Below are positions 25,913-35,020 of a stretch of DNA of 64,000 nt, piece after piece. Every line of letters begins with the position of its first letter. Positions within the stretch are counted from its first letter, which is position 1. A program made the position numbers and the translations under genes. The notes below the pieces were generated by a model. The model was not told the DNA's origin and did no database searches. It saw only the letters and a list, made by a program, of their open reading frames with translations. This DNA is from Tateyamaria sp. ANG-S1 (GTDB lineage: Bacteria; Pseudomonadota; Alphaproteobacteria; Rhodobacterales; Rhodobacteraceae): positions 330,334 through 394,333 of the forward strand of contig NZ_JWLL01000003.1 of NCBI RefSeq assembly GCF_000814025.1. Direction: 5' to 3'.

Positions 25913-28041
25913 GATTTCGCCCTCGTACGCAAAGCGTTGACAGTCACAGTGATCGAGCTGGTGGACATGGCCAGCGCCGCCATCAGGGGCGAGGCAAAGC
26001 CGGAAAGTGCCAGCGGAATCGCAACAGCGTTATAGCACGCCGCGAGTCCAAAGTTCTCCAAAATCCGACGCCGGGCACTGCGCGCAATGCCGATGGCATC
26101 CGGAATGCCGGACAGGTGTTGGCCCAGCAGCACCACGTCAGCCGCGTTCTGGCTCGCCTCCAGCGCGTTGCCGGGCGCCATAGAGGCCCAAGCCCGCGTC
26201 AAGGCCAGCGTATCGTTCAGCCCGTCGCCCACCATCACAACCTTGCGCCCGTCGACTTGCAGCGCCTCAATCAGGTCCTGTTTGGCCTCCGGGTCCACCT
26301 CGGCATGGACATGGTCCACACCCAGTTCTGCGGCCACGCGCGATGCGTTTTGCGCGCTGTCACCGGTCAGCATGTGGACTTCCAAGCCCATCGCCCGCAG
26401 ACGCACCAGGGTCTCATCGGCATCATCAAACACCTGCTCACGGCGTTGAAGCGCATAGTGCGTGCCGCCAATGCGCAGAACAGTCCCCTGCCCCACACCG
26501 GCCCACGCGGCGTTGCCAAAGCGGACCTCGGTTCCTTGCCAGAGGCCAGAAACGCCGTTGCCACGATGCTCGGCCACCTGCTCCAGTTTTGCTGCGGTGA
26601 CATCCTTGAGCAATGGCAGGACCGACCGGCTGAGCGGGTGTGCCGACGCTTGCGCCAAGGCCTTGAGCACGGCGCACGCTTCCGCGGGCATGTTGGCGGG
26701 CGGCACCAGCGCCGCAGCAGACAGCGTACCGGTCTTGTCAAGGACGATGGTATCGACCTCCGCCAACCGCTCCAGCGCGGTTTCGGACTTCACCAGCAGC
26801 CCCATGCGGAACAAGCGCCCCGTCGCCACAGTCGCCACCGCAGGCACGGCAAGGCCCAGCGCACAGGGACAGGTGATGATCAGCGTAGCGATAGCGATCT
26901 TCAGGGCGTTGTACCAATCACCGGTCGCCACCGACCAGACCACGAAAGCCGCAAAGGACAGCCCATGGACCAAAGGCGCGTAAATTGCGCCCGCGCGGTC
27001 GGCAAGGCTGGTGTAGCGGCTGCGCGCGCCCTCGGCCTGCGCCGCGATCTGGATCAGGCGGCGCAAGGTCGATCCCTTGGCCGCGACGGTGGTCTGCATG
27101 GTCACGGGACCGGTCAGCACAACCTCACCCGCCGTCAAAGCCTGACCTTGCGCCACGACAATCTCATCGCTTTCACCGGTCAAGGCACTGCGATCAACCT
27201 GAACCGTCGCACTGTTCAACACGCCATCAACCGGCACCCGAGACCCGGCAGCCAGCCAAAGCGTGTCCCCTTCCGCCACTTCGTCAACGGGCACGGTCAC
27301 GCGCGTCTCACCGTCCAGCCGGGTCACACGCAACGGCTCCAGGGCCGCCAGATCGGCAGCGGCCGACCGAGCCGCCTGACGCATCCGCTTCTCAAGAACG
27401 CGCCCACCCAGAAGGAAGAAGGTCAAGGACAAGGCCGCATCGAAATAGGCATGCTTGCCGCTTTGGGTCGTCTCATAAAGCGACAGTCCACATGCCAGAA
27501 TAATCGCTAGCGAAATCGGCACATCCATGTTCAGACGCCGCACGCGCAATACGGACCACGCCGACCAGAAAAACGGCTGCGCACAGTAGACAGCCGCAGG
27601 CAGCGAAATCGCGGCGGCGATCCAGTGGAAAAAGTCGCGCGTCGCATCCGTCGCGCCAGACCAGACGGCGACAGACAGCAGCATGACATTCATCATGGCA
27701 AAACCCGCAACGCCAAGGCGCATGGTCAGCCCGTCGTCCTGTGCGTGGCGGCCCGCATCGCGCGCCTCGTGCGCCTCGAACCCGATCTCGGCCAGGGCCG
27801 CGATCCAGGGGGACGGGTCCATGCCCGGCTCTGCCGAGATGGAGACACGCTTGCGGCTCAGGTTCACACGAGCGGCGGCAATGTCGGTGCGGGTGTTAAG
27901 CAGTCTTTCGACCGAACGAATGCAGGCAGCGCAGTGAATGCCGGGCAGGATCAGCTCGTGCGTGGGCAGGCCTGGGTCGCGCCCGACGTTTTCAGCCGCG
28001 TCACCGGCAGCGACACAGCCCGGGCAGGATGCAACGGTCAT
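25909..28041 (-). CDS. ccoI: copper-exporting P-type ATPase CcoI/FixI
   Basis: The 710-residue membrane pump supplies copper to the cbb3 oxidase. In order: an N-terminal CPGC near residue 6, a heavy-metal-binding domain with HCAAC at 36-40, a set of membrane helices, the metal-path motif CPC near residue 390, the phosphorylated aspartate in DKTGT near 435, and GDGLND near 604. This is the CtpA/FixI subclass of P1B ATPases. It overlaps ccoH upstream by four bases and ccoS downstream by four, so translation is coupled along the operon. Confidence 0.95.
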   Translation of the reverse strand: MTVASCPGCVAAGDAAENVGRDPGLPTHELILPGIHCAACIRSVERLLNTRTDIAAARVNLSRKRVSISAEPGMDPSPWIAALAEIGFEAHEARDAGRHAQDDGLTMRLGVAGFAMMNVMLLSVAVWSGATDATRDFFHWIAAAISLPAAVYCAQPFFWSAWSVLRVRRLNMDVPISLAIILACGLSLYETTQSGKHAYFDAALSLTFFLLGGRVLEKRMRQAARSAAADLAALEPLRVTRLDGETRVTVPVDEVAEGDTLWLAAGSRVPVDGVLNSATVQVDRSALTGESDEIVVAQGQALTAGEVVLTGPVTMQTTVAAKGSTLRRLIQIAAQAEGARSRYTSLADRAGAIYAPLVHGLSFAAFVVWSVATGDWYNALKIAIATLIITCPCALGLAVPAVATVATGRLFRMGLLVKSETALERLAEVDTIVLDKTGTLSAAALVPPANMPAEACAVLKALAQASAHPLSRSVLPLLKDVTAAKLEQVAEHRGNGVSGLWQGTEVRFGNAAWAGVGQGTVLRIGGTHYALQRREQVFDDADETLVRLRAMGLEVHMLTGDSAQNASRVAAELGVDHVHAEVDPEAKQDLIEALQVDGRKVVMVGDGLNDTLALTRAWASMAPGNALEASQNAADVVLLGQHLSGIPDAIGIARSARRRILENFGLAACYNAVAIPLALSGFASPLMAALAMSTSSITVTVNALRTRAKS

Positions 28042-28493
28042 GGGCGCACCCTCAACACCACGCGCTGGCGGAAGTCCGTGCCATCAGGGGCCACGGCCGC
28101 CAAACGCAGGTTCCAGTTGCCTGGCGCCAGTTCGGGGATGGTCGCGACGAACTTTGTGCCATCATGACGGAAGACGGGAATCATATCCTCGTTCACATGG
28201 GTCGCGCGGCCCAAGGTCGCCGCCTGGATATGCGGCACAACCGGGCCGATGTCGTCGTCGATGTACAGCGCCAGGATATCGCCAGTCGTCTCAAGCCGGA
28301 CGTCCCAGCCCAATGCTTCCTGCGCTGCACGTTCCTCGTCAAATACCTGGCTGACCATGTAGGAATTCCTGGTCTCCAGCCCGGGAAAGGTGCTGACCGC
28401 CTGGAACGCCATCGTCAGGTTCACACTGATGATGATGCCAAAGCCTGTGCAGAAGATCGCAAGCACGTGCCAGCCCTTGAGTTCCTTTATCAT
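28038..28493 (-). CDS. ccoH: cbb3 oxidase assembly protein CcoH/FixH
   Basis: The 151-residue protein has one N-terminal membrane helix (HVLAIFCTGFGIIISVNLTM) followed by a periplasmic immunoglobulin-like domain, the FixH plan. The segment NSYMVSQVFDEERAAQEALGW is typical in two parts (NSYMVSQ and AQEALGW). CcoH associates with the oxidase during assembly. It follows ccoG by three bases and its end overlaps the ccoI start. Confidence 0.9.
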   Translation of the reverse strand: MIKELKGWHVLAIFCTGFGIIISVNLTMAFQAVSTFPGLETRNSYMVSQVFDEERAAQEALGWDVRLETTGDILALYIDDDIGPVVPHIQAATLGRATHVNEDMIPVFRHDGTKFVATIPELAPGNWNLRLAAVAPDGTDFRQRVVLRVRP

Positions 28494-28496
28494 GTC

Positions 28497-29930
28497 TCAG
28501 CCCTTTCCGTTAAAGATTGTGGCGACGCCAGCCCGGTCGTCGGTCTCGACGTCTTCGACCCATAGGCGCAGGTCAGTGGTTTCTGCATCAGCCGCCGGAT
28601 CCTGAGGACGCGCGATCACGTAGACACGCGCCTGCATGGTCTCGTTCGCAGGAACAGTCACGTGATTGGCAACTTCCCCGTCGCTTTCCACGTCGATGCG
28701 CAGAATTTCTTCCGAGGTCAGCATGACCCGGAACGCCCGTGGCTCTGCGGTCAGGTTGCGGATGCGCAAGGTGTAGGCGTTGCGGACGGACCCGTCCGAT
28801 AGGGTCACGAATTGCGGATTGCGCACCGGCTCGACGGTGAGGTCGATGTCCGAGCGAATGAACAGCGCATAGACAAGTGCAACACCGATCAACGACCACA
28901 TCGCGGTATAGAGGATCGTGCGGGGGCGCAGCACGTGCTGCCAGATGGGACGCGGCTTGGCCCCGTTCGTCTCCGCCTCTTCATCCGAGAGCGCCAAATA
29001 GTCGATCAGGCCCCGCGGCTTGCCGATCCGCTCCATCACCTCGTCACAGGCGTCGATGCAGAGCGCGCAGGTGATGCACTCCATCTGTTGTCCATCGCGG
29101 ATGTCGATGCCCGCCGGGCATACGTTCACGCAGGCCATGCAGTCGATGCAATCGCCGCGCTGATCCGCGTCCTCGGCCTTCATATGCTTGCCGCGCGGCT
29201 CGCCCCGCCAGTGGCGATAGGCGACGGTCAGCGTGCTTTCATCCATCATGGCGGCCTGAATGCGCGGCCACGGACACATGTAGTTGCACACCTGCTCGCG
29301 CATGAACCCGCCAAAAACAAAGGTCGTCGCAGTCAGGATCAGAATGGTGGAATAGGCCACCAAAGGCGCGTCGAAGGTCACCAGATCGCGCGCCAGCGTC
29401 GGCGCATCAGCAAAGTAGAACACCCAGGCCCCGCCCGTGGCGAGTGCGATAAAGAACCACACCACCCACTTGGTCATCCAAAGGCGAAACTTCTTAAAAG
29501 ACCACTCCGCGTTCCACAGACGAACCCGCGCATTGCGATCCCCCTCAATCCAGCGTTCAACGAGGATAAAGAGGTCCGTCCACACGGTCTGCGGGCACGT
29601 ATAGCCGCACCAAACGCGGCCCAGCGCCGAGGTGAAAAGGAAAAGCCCAAGGCCCGCCATGATCAGCAAGCCAGCAACGAAGTAGAACTCGTGCGGCCAG
29701 ATCTCGATCCACAGGAAGTAGAAGCGGCGCCCGGCCAGATCGACCAGAACCGCCTGATCGGGCAGATTCGGTCCGCGATCCCAGCGGATCCACGGGGTCA
29801 GGTAGTAGATGGCCAGGGTCACGCCCATGATCCACCATTTCAGGGTGCGGTACGTGCCCTTCACCCGCCTTGGGAAAATCGGTTCGCGCGGCGCATAAAG
29901 CGGCGGCGGAGAAGCCGGAGACTGTGTCAT
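28497..29930 (-). CDS. ccoG: membrane iron-sulfur protein CcoG/RdxB/FixG
   Basis: The 477-residue protein has about five membrane helices. It carries a CGYTCPQ motif between the early helices, two ferredoxin-type 4Fe-4S motifs (CIDCMACVNVCP and CITCALCIDACDE, roughly residues 240-310) and a C-terminal FixG immunoglobulin-like domain. CcoG is thought to reduce Cu(II) for delivery to the cbb3 oxidase. The ATG at 29930 (MTQSPAS) is chosen because its relatives start there. An FNR-type box lies 54 bases upstream, so ccoGHIS has its own low-oxygen promoter apart from ccoNOQP. Confidence 0.94.
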   Translation of the reverse strand: MTQSPASPPPLYAPREPIFPRRVKGTYRTLKWWIMGVTLAIYYLTPWIRWDRGPNLPDQAVLVDLAGRRFYFLWIEIWPHEFYFVAGLLIMAGLGLFLFTSALGRVWCGYTCPQTVWTDLFILVERWIEGDRNARVRLWNAEWSFKKFRLWMTKWVVWFFIALATGGAWVFYFADAPTLARDLVTFDAPLVAYSTILILTATTFVFGGFMREQVCNYMCPWPRIQAAMMDESTLTVAYRHWRGEPRGKHMKAEDADQRGDCIDCMACVNVCPAGIDIRDGQQMECITCALCIDACDEVMERIGKPRGLIDYLALSDEEAETNGAKPRPIWQHVLRPRTILYTAMWSLIGVALVYALFIRSDIDLTVEPVRNPQFVTLSDGSVRNAYTLRIRNLTAEPRAFRVMLTSEEILRIDVESDGEVANHVTVPANETMQARVYVIARPQDPAADAETTDLRLWVEDVETDDRAGVATIFNGKG

Positions 29931-29983
29931 ATTCGGTTGTCCTGTTCGTAGGCGTACACTGCACATCAGCGGGCCAATCAACC

Positions 29984-29997
29984 TTGATCTGGATCAA
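29984..29997. promoter_or_regulatory. FNR-type box upstream of ccoGHIS
   Basis: TTGATCTGGATCAA is a perfect TTGAT-N4-ATCAA palindrome. If FnrL activates from the usual -41.5 position, transcription would begin near 29949, about 20 bases before ccoG. Confidence 0.88.
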
Positions 29998-30012
29998 GCT
30001 TGGAGGGGGAAA

Positions 30013-30052
30013 TCCCGGTCCCTGCATGGTACGAACAGGACAGAGACCGGGA
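30013..30052 (-). terminator. hairpin after ccoP
   Basis: TCCCGGTC (30013-30020) and GACCGGGA (30045-30052) are exact inverse copies, with CCTG/CAGG able to extend the structure inward. It lies about 70 bases past the ccoP stop and just before the ccoG FNR box. Only TTT follows on the minus strand, so termination is probably partial. Confidence 0.45.
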
Positions 30053-30123
30053 CCGCCGCGCATCGCCTCCAAAGGGGCGCAGATACGCCCGACGCGCGGC
30101 GTGGTGAGAAAGCCGCGAGTGTG

Positions 30124-30996
30124 CTACTCGCCGCCTCCCAATTGGTGCAGGTAGAGCGTGACGGCCTTGATCTCGAACTCTTCCAGACGCTCACCCCAGG
30201 CGGGCATGACCCCGAAACGGGAATAGGTGACTGTCTCGATCAGGGTCTCGCGGTCGCCGCCATAAAGCCAGATGGCGTCATTGAGCGTCGGCGCCCCCAA
30301 GCTGCGGTCGCCCTCGCCGTTCAGGCCATGGCAGGCGCTGCATTGCTCCTCGAACCAGACCATGCCCTGCTGCGCCATGGCCGCGTCATGTTCCTGACCC
30401 GATATGGCCAGCACATGTTCGACGGTCTGCGCGATCTCTTCATCCGACAAGATGTCGCCAAAGGCGGGCATCTCGGACCAGCGAGCATCAGGGTCGGTAT
30501 CGTTCCGGATCCCGTGGCGCACGGTGAACTCAATGTCCTCAAGCGTCCCGCCCCACAGCCACGCATCGTCAAGCAGGTTGGGGTAACCCGCCGCCTGCAC
30601 ACCTGCAGCGCCCTGACCATGGCATTGTGAACAATTTGCCAGGAACACGGACGCCCCCCCGGCCACGCCAAAGCGGTGGGCCGGATCGTCGGGCGACAGC
30701 GTGGACAAATCAGCCGCCGCCAGACGCTCGGACACCTCGGCATTGCGCGCGTTGACTTCGGCAATCTCCTGCGCCACTTCGGCGCGGGTCGAATGCCCCA
30801 GCACCCCTTGCGTGGCCGAGTTGATCAGCGGCCAGGCCGGATAGGCGATGGTATAGGCCAGACCCCAAGCGACGGTTCCGTAAAAGGTCCACAGCCACCA
30901 GCGCGGCAACGGGTTGTTCAGCTCCTTGATCCCGTCCCACTCGTGACCGGTGGTATCGGTCCCGGTGACCTCATCAATGTCTTTCTTGTCAGCCAT
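30124..30996 (-). CDS. ccoP: cbb3 cytochrome c oxidase dihaem subunit CcoP
   Basis: The 290-residue subunit passes electrons from soluble cytochrome c into the oxidase. One membrane helix near residue 40 (WWLWTFYGTVAWGLAYTIAYP) anchors two cytochrome c domains with haem motifs CSQCH (about residue 118) and CSACH (about 218), each with a downstream methionine (SEMPAFGD and GVMPAWG) as sixth ligand. The ATG at 30996 (MADKKD) overlaps the end of ccoQ by eight bases. It is last in ccoNOQP. Confidence 0.95.
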   Translation of the reverse strand: MADKKDIDEVTGTDTTGHEWDGIKELNNPLPRWWLWTFYGTVAWGLAYTIAYPAWPLINSATQGVLGHSTRAEVAQEIAEVNARNAEVSERLAAADLSTLSPDDPAHRFGVAGGASVFLANCSQCHGQGAAGVQAAGYPNLLDDAWLWGGTLEDIEFTVRHGIRNDTDPDARWSEMPAFGDILSDEEIAQTVEHVLAISGQEHDAAMAQQGMVWFEEQCSACHGLNGEGDRSLGAPTLNDAIWLYGGDRETLIETVTYSRFGVMPAWGERLEEFEIKAVTLYLHQLGGGE

Positions 30997-31192
30997 CTTG
31001 CTTGGCCTCCGGTTCTTGCGCGTCAAGATGCGCGTCAGTGTCGTTTCGCAGGGGGATGCCAGCGGCGTCCTCATTGGCCGCCTTGGCCGAAGGCCGCACT
31101 GCGTAAAGGCAGGCCGAGATGTAGAAGAGCATCATGGCGATCAGCGCCCAACTGCCTGCAAATTCACGCAGGATCGAGTATGTCGTTTCCAT
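30989..31192 (-). CDS. ccoQ: cbb3 oxidase small subunit CcoQ
   Basis: The 67-residue protein has one membrane helix (SWALIAMMLFYISACLYAV) followed by a hydrophilic, acidic tail. This matches CcoQ, which stabilises the oxidase complex and in Rhodobacter helps relay an oxygen signal. It lies nine bases after ccoO and overlaps ccoP. Identification rests on topology and position more than on sequence. Confidence 0.88.
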   Translation of the reverse strand: METTYSILREFAGSWALIAMMLFYISACLYAVRPSAKAANEDAAGIPLRNDTDAHLDAQEPEAKQDG

Positions 31193-31201
31193 GTTAGCCT
31201 C

Positions 31202-31933
31202 CTATCGGGTCGGATCCGGGGTGAAGGTCGAGAAGTCGACCAACGTGCCCAGCATCTGCAGATACGCGATCAGCGCATCCATCTCGGTCAGCTCGGGCTG
31301 ACCATCGAAGTTCGACACCACTGCACCGGGATAGCGTTCGACCAACCCATCCCAATCGCCGTCAGGATCGGCCTGCACCCGGAAGTCGGCAGATGCCTGC
31401 GCGATCATCTCATCGGTGTATGGCACGCCGACAAAGCGGTGAGTGCGCAGCAAATCCTCAATCCGCTCTCCGTCGATGACAGCGTCCGCGAGGAAGGCGT
31501 ATCTTGGCATCACACTTTCAGGCACCACAGATTGCGGGTCCATGAAGTGATCGACATGCCAGGCATCGGAGTACCGTCCACCGACGCGCGCAAGGTCAGG
31601 CCCCGTGCGCTTCGACCCCCACTGGTGCGGGTGGTCGTATTTCGACTCCGCTGCCAGTGAGTAGTGGCCGTAGCGCTCGACCTCGTCCCGCAAGGGGCGG
31701 ATCATCTGGCTGTGGCAGACATAGCACCCCTCGCGGATGTAGACATCGCGCCCCGTCAATTCGAGCGGACTGTAGGGACGCACGCCTTCCACCTCTTCAA
31801 TCGTGTTTTCGATGTAGAAGAGCGGTGCAATCTCCACGATCCCGCCGACGGACACGGTCAGCAGCGAGAAGACGAACAAAAGCGTCGGGCTGCGTTCAAG
31901 CACTTGGTGGCGCTGAAGAAATCCTTGTTTCAT
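31202..31933 (-). CDS. ccoO: cbb3 cytochrome c oxidase monohaem subunit CcoO
   Basis: The 243-residue subunit has a single N-terminal membrane helix ([19 protein letters not shown]) and a periplasmic domain with the haem c motif CYVCH near residue 70 in [15 protein letters not shown], followed by the conserved EVERYGHYS and a methionine ligand in SVMPRYAFL. It passes electrons from CcoP to CcoN. It lies twelve bases after ccoN in the ccoNOQP operon. Confidence 0.96.
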   Translation of the reverse strand: MKQGFLQRHQVLERSPTLLFVFSLLTVSVGGIVEIAPLFYIENTIEEVEGVRPYSPLELTGRDVYIREGCYVCHSQMIRPLRDEVERYGHYSLAAESKYDHPHQWGSKRTGPDLARVGGRYSDAWHVDHFMDPQSVVPESVMPRYAFLADAVIDGERIEDLLRTHRFVGVPYTDEMIAQASADFRVQADPDGDWDGLVERYPGAVVSNFDGQPELTEMDALIAYLQMLGTLVDFSTFTPDPTR

Positions 31934-31945
31934 GGTTCTCTCTCC

Positions 31946-33571
31946 TTACGCAGCTTGTGCAGGTTGAGCCGCAGCAACAGGCGCTGCCGGCGGGGCCACC
32001 TTGACGGGCGCGCCGCCCCGGATGGTCATCCACATGTTCCAGACCATGATGCAGGCCCCGGTGAGGTACAGAACCCCGCCCAGTCCGCGCACCACATACA
32101 TCGGGAACTTCGCGCTCACGGTGTCGGCGAACGAGTTCACCAGGAACCCTTGGGCATCGACTTCACGCCACATCAGGCCTTCCATGATGCCGGTCACCCA
32201 CATGGATGCCGCGTAGAGCACGATGCCGATGGTCGCGAGCCAGAAGTGCCAGTCGATGGCTGCCATCGAATACATCTGCTTGCGGCCCCACAGGCGCGGC
32301 GTCAGGAAGTAGAGCGCACCAAAGGTGATCATGCCGTTCCAACCCAGCGCCCCGGAGTGCACGTGACCAATGGTCCAGTCAGTATAGTGGCTCAGGCTGT
32401 TGACCGCCTTGATGGACATCATCGGCCCTTCAAAGGTGGACATGCCGTAGAACGCGAGGCTGATCACCATCATCCGGATGATCGGATCGGTGCGCAGCTT
32501 GTCCCAGGCCCCCTGAAGCGTCATCAGACCGTTGATCATGCCACCCCAGGACGGCATCCACAGGATGATCGAGAACACCATGCCAAGGGTCGAGGCCCAG
32601 TCCGGCAACGCGGTGTAGTGCAGGTGGTGCGGACCGGCCCAGATATACAAGAAGATCAGCGCCCAGAAGTGGATGATCGACAGCTTGTAGCTGTAGACGG
32701 GACGGCCCGCCTGCTTGGGTACGAAATAGTACATCATGCCCAGGAAGCCCGCGGTCAGGAAGAAGCCCACCGCGTTGTGGCCATACCACCACTGCGTCAT
32801 CGCATCCTGCACGCCCGAGAAGATCTGAACGGACTTCGAGCCGAAGATCGACACCGGAATGCTCAGGTTGTTGACGATGTGCAGCATCGCCACGGTGATG
32901 ATGAAGGCGAGCAGGAACCAGTTCGCGACATAGATATGCTTCTCTTGCCGTTTGAAGATCGTGCCCATGTAGACGGCAAGGAAGGCAACCCAGACGATGG
33001 TCAGCCAGATGTCCACGTACCATTCAGGCTCGGCATATTCCTTGGACTGCGTCGCCCCCAGCAAGTAGCCGGTCGCCGCCATCACGATGAACAGCTGGTA
33101 GCCCCAGAACACGAACCACGCCGTGTTGCCGCCCCAAAGACGCGCGCCACAGGTGCGCTGGACGATGTAGAATGAGGACATGATCAGCGCGTTGCCCCCG
33201 AACGCGAAAATCACCGCACTTGTGTGCAGCGGGCGCAGACGTCCGAAGTTCGTAAAGGGCTGGCCCCAATCGAAGTTCAGCGCGGGAAAGGCCAACTGGA
33301 AGGCAATGAATACCCCCACCAGAAAGCCGACGATGCCCCAGAACCCCGTGGCGATCACACCTGCGCGGATCACACCGTCCATGTATCCGGAGGTGTCGAC
33401 CTGCGGCTTTTCGGTGTCGATCTGGCGGACCTGCCAGATGAACATGCCCAGCGCGATCACAAAGATCAGCGCGGCGTGTAGCTTGTAGGCCGCATCGTGA
33501 CCCCAATCCGCTGCAATGGCAGCGAACAGGGCGACAAGGCCAAGCAAAATGAGTTTAAAGTAGTCCCACAT
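31946..33571 (-). CDS. ccoN: cbb3 cytochrome c oxidase catalytic subunit CcoN
   Basis: The 541-residue, roughly 12-helix subunit reduces oxygen with high affinity at a haem b3-copper centre. The histidines expected for haem b and the binuclear centre are visible in [39 protein letters not shown] and [14 protein letters not shown]. An Ala/Pro-rich tail ends the protein. The ATG at 33571 (MWDYFKLI) has AAGGAAAGA upstream and fits the family better than an upstream in-frame start. Expression is probably induced at low oxygen by FnrL from the box at 33702. Confidence 0.96.
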   Translation of the reverse strand: MWDYFKLILLGLVALFAAIAADWGHDAAYKLHAALIFVIALGMFIWQVRQIDTEKPQVDTSGYMDGVIRAGVIATGFWGIVGFLVGVFIAFQLAFPALNFDWGQPFTNFGRLRPLHTSAVIFAFGGNALIMSSFYIVQRTCGARLWGGNTAWFVFWGYQLFIVMAATGYLLGATQSKEYAEPEWYVDIWLTIVWVAFLAVYMGTIFKRQEKHIYVANWFLLAFIITVAMLHIVNNLSIPVSIFGSKSVQIFSGVQDAMTQWWYGHNAVGFFLTAGFLGMMYYFVPKQAGRPVYSYKLSIIHFWALIFLYIWAGPHHLHYTALPDWASTLGMVFSIILWMPSWGGMINGLMTLQGAWDKLRTDPIIRMMVISLAFYGMSTFEGPMMSIKAVNSLSHYTDWTIGHVHSGALGWNGMITFGALYFLTPRLWGRKQMYSMAAIDWHFWLATIGIVLYAASMWVTGIMEGLMWREVDAQGFLVNSFADTVSAKFPMYVVRGLGGVLYLTGACIMVWNMWMTIRGGAPVKVAPPAAPVAAAQPAQAA

Positions 33572-33701
33572 TCTCTTTCCTTTGCAAATTCGCACTGATC
33601 GCCGTCGCATTGGGGATCCGCGCGCGTCTGCGCACTGTCCCCGCGGGGACAACAGACCTGTTCGTATGTTGGTGGATTAGGGAAGCGCTGTTTTGCGCGC
33701 G

Positions 33702-33715
33702 TTGATCTGGATCAA
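33702..33715. promoter_or_regulatory. FNR-type box and promoter of ccoNOQP
   Basis: TTGATCTGGATCAA is identical to the ccoG box. Spacing of 41.5 bases would put the transcript start near 33667. TAATCC at 33679-33674 on the minus strand is then correctly placed as a -10 element, leaving a leader of about 95 bases. Confidence 0.9.
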
Positions 33716-33726
33716 GATACGAAAAT

Positions 33727-34134
33727 TTACCGGATCACATGCACCGCACAGGGCGCATGGCGCGTCACCCAGGCCGCCGTCGACCCCAGCAAAATGTCCG
33801 ACAGCGCAGGTTGGTGTGACGGCATCACGATCAGGTCCACACCATGATCTTTTGCATAATCGGTAATGCTGCGCCCTGTCGCGCCCTCGATCAACGCGCT
33901 TTGCGCGTTGGGCAACTCTGCCGCCATCACCTGAAGGCGCGATGCCAGACGCTCGCGGTTACCGATGACCAGATCGGACGGAACAAATTCAGCCGCGTAG
34001 ACCGGGATCTGCTCCAACACATGCAACAGCGTGATCAACGCACCCTCTGACGACAGGTGTTTGGCCACCTTTTCGGCGCGCGGGTGATCGCGATCTTCCC
34101 CGAATGCGACCGGAATCAAAATGTTCTTGTACAT
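33727..34134 (-). CDS. uspA: universal stress protein, UspA family
   Basis: The 135-residue protein has the Usp fold: an initial NILIPVAFGED strand and loop, a central HVLEQIP, and a C-terminal DLIVMPSHQPALSDILLGSTAAWVTRH-type segment (given by its ends DLIVMPS and LLGSTA). The ATP-binding G-2x-G-9x-G(S/T) motif is only partly matched, so nucleotide binding is uncertain. AAGGAGGG precedes the ATG at 34134. Its position between cco and fnrL, with its own FNR box, makes it part of the low-oxygen response, as in Rhodobacter. Confidence 0.85.
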   Translation of the reverse strand: MYKNILIPVAFGEDRDHPRAEKVAKHLSSEGALITLLHVLEQIPVYAAEFVPSDLVIGNRERLASRLQVMAAELPNAQSALIEGATGRSITDYAKDHGVDLIVMPSHQPALSDILLGSTAAWVTRHAPCAVHVIR

Positions 34135-34194
34135 AACGCAGCCCTCCTTCGACTCTTCGGTCAAAAGGGATAGGCCGCAACGCGCAGAGCCGCG

Positions 34195-34208
34195 TTGATG
34201 TGGATCAA
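34195..34208. promoter_or_regulatory. FNR-type box and promoter of uspA
   Basis: TTGATGTGGATCAA is a full palindrome. A start at 41.5 bases from its centre falls near 34160, and TATCCC at 34172-34167 on the minus strand sits where the -10 element should be, 33-38 bases before the uspA ATG. Confidence 0.85.
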
Positions 34209-34220
34209 GAGAGGGTCAGG

Positions 34221-34961
34221 TCAGATCAGCGGGCCGCCATCGGAATCGTCGCCACTCTCCAGCAGCAACGTTTCAAGATCGGGCACGATGACACTGCGAT
34301 TGCCATCCAGCTCGATCACGCCGTCTTTGCGCAGACCGGTAAACTGACGACTGACGGTTTCGATGGTCAGACCAAGGAAGTTCGCCATCGCCTCGCGGCT
34401 TATGGGCAATTCGATTCGCGAGGTGTCACCCAGGACATGTCCGTCCGGATGCACGGTCCGCTTGGCGATCAGCATCAGGAAACTCGCGATCTTCTCGCGC
34501 GCCGTCTTGCGCCCCAGAAGCAGCATCCAGTCGCGGGCGGCGTCCAACTCGTCCAGCGCCATCTCAAGCATCCGCTCCTGCACATGGGGGATGCGCACAA
34601 GCAGGTCCTCGAACGGTTTGCGGTAGAAACAGCAAAGCGTCACGTCAGTCACAGCAGTGACATCATATTGCAGGGTGGACCGGCCCGGACGGCCGATGAA
34701 ATCGGACGGCAGCAAGAGGCCAACCAATTGCGTGCGCCCATCTTCGATGGCGCGTTCCAGCGTGGCCGTGCCGCTCACCAGTGAGGCAACCACATCCAAA
34801 GCATCGCCGCGCATGGCGATGGTCTGACCAGCAGAATAGGATTTATAGAACTTGATCGCGTTCAGCTCGACCAGCTCGTCATCATCGCAGCGCGAGCACA
34901 CCGCCCGGTGGCGGATCGGGCAGCTTGAGCAATTGTCGATGGCCGTCAGCGGCTTGTTCAT
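34221..34961 (-). CDS. fnrL: FnrL, oxygen-sensing transcription regulator
   Basis: The 246-residue CRP/FNR-family protein has the N-terminal cysteines of an oxygen-labile 4Fe-4S cluster (Cys11, 14, 22 and 25 in CSSCPIRHRAVCSRC), plus Cys110/111 that can supply the internal ligand. A cyclic-nucleotide-like beta barrel follows, then a C-terminal helix-turn-helix with ETVSRQF, whose Glu and Ser-Arg are the FNR contacts for TTGAT. Its expected target is found four times here. A box twelve bases before its own start codon suggests autoregulation. Confidence 0.94.
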   Translation of the reverse strand: MNKPLTAIDNCSSCPIRHRAVCSRCDDDELVELNAIKFYKSYSAGQTIAMRGDALDVVASLVSGTATLERAIEDGRTQLVGLLLPSDFIGRPGRSTLQYDVTAVTDVTLCCFYRKPFEDLLVRIPHVQERMLEMALDELDAARDWMLLLGRKTAREKIASFLMLIAKRTVHPDGHVLGDTSRIELPISREAMANFLGLTIETVSRQFTGLRKDGVIELDGNRSVIVPDLETLLLESGDDSDGGPLI

Positions 34962-34972
34962 CCCGCCCTCCG

Positions 34973-34986
34973 TTGATCTGGGTCAA
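34973..34986. promoter_or_regulatory. FNR-type box between fnrL and hemN
   Basis: TTGATCTGGGTCAA has one mismatch to the palindrome. Its centre is 41.5 bases from the A of the hemN ATG, the classical activating distance if hemN is transcribed from its start codon. It lies only twelve bases before fnrL, where binding would block and not activate. Confidence 0.8.
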
Positions 34987-35020
34987 TGCGCATAACAAGC
35001 GCTTCACTCACTTTTGCCCC

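Noticed and set aside
26116-27510. Long plus-strand open frame opposite ccoI
   Set aside because: It is the antisense reading of a high-GC gene whose own protein is unmistakable.
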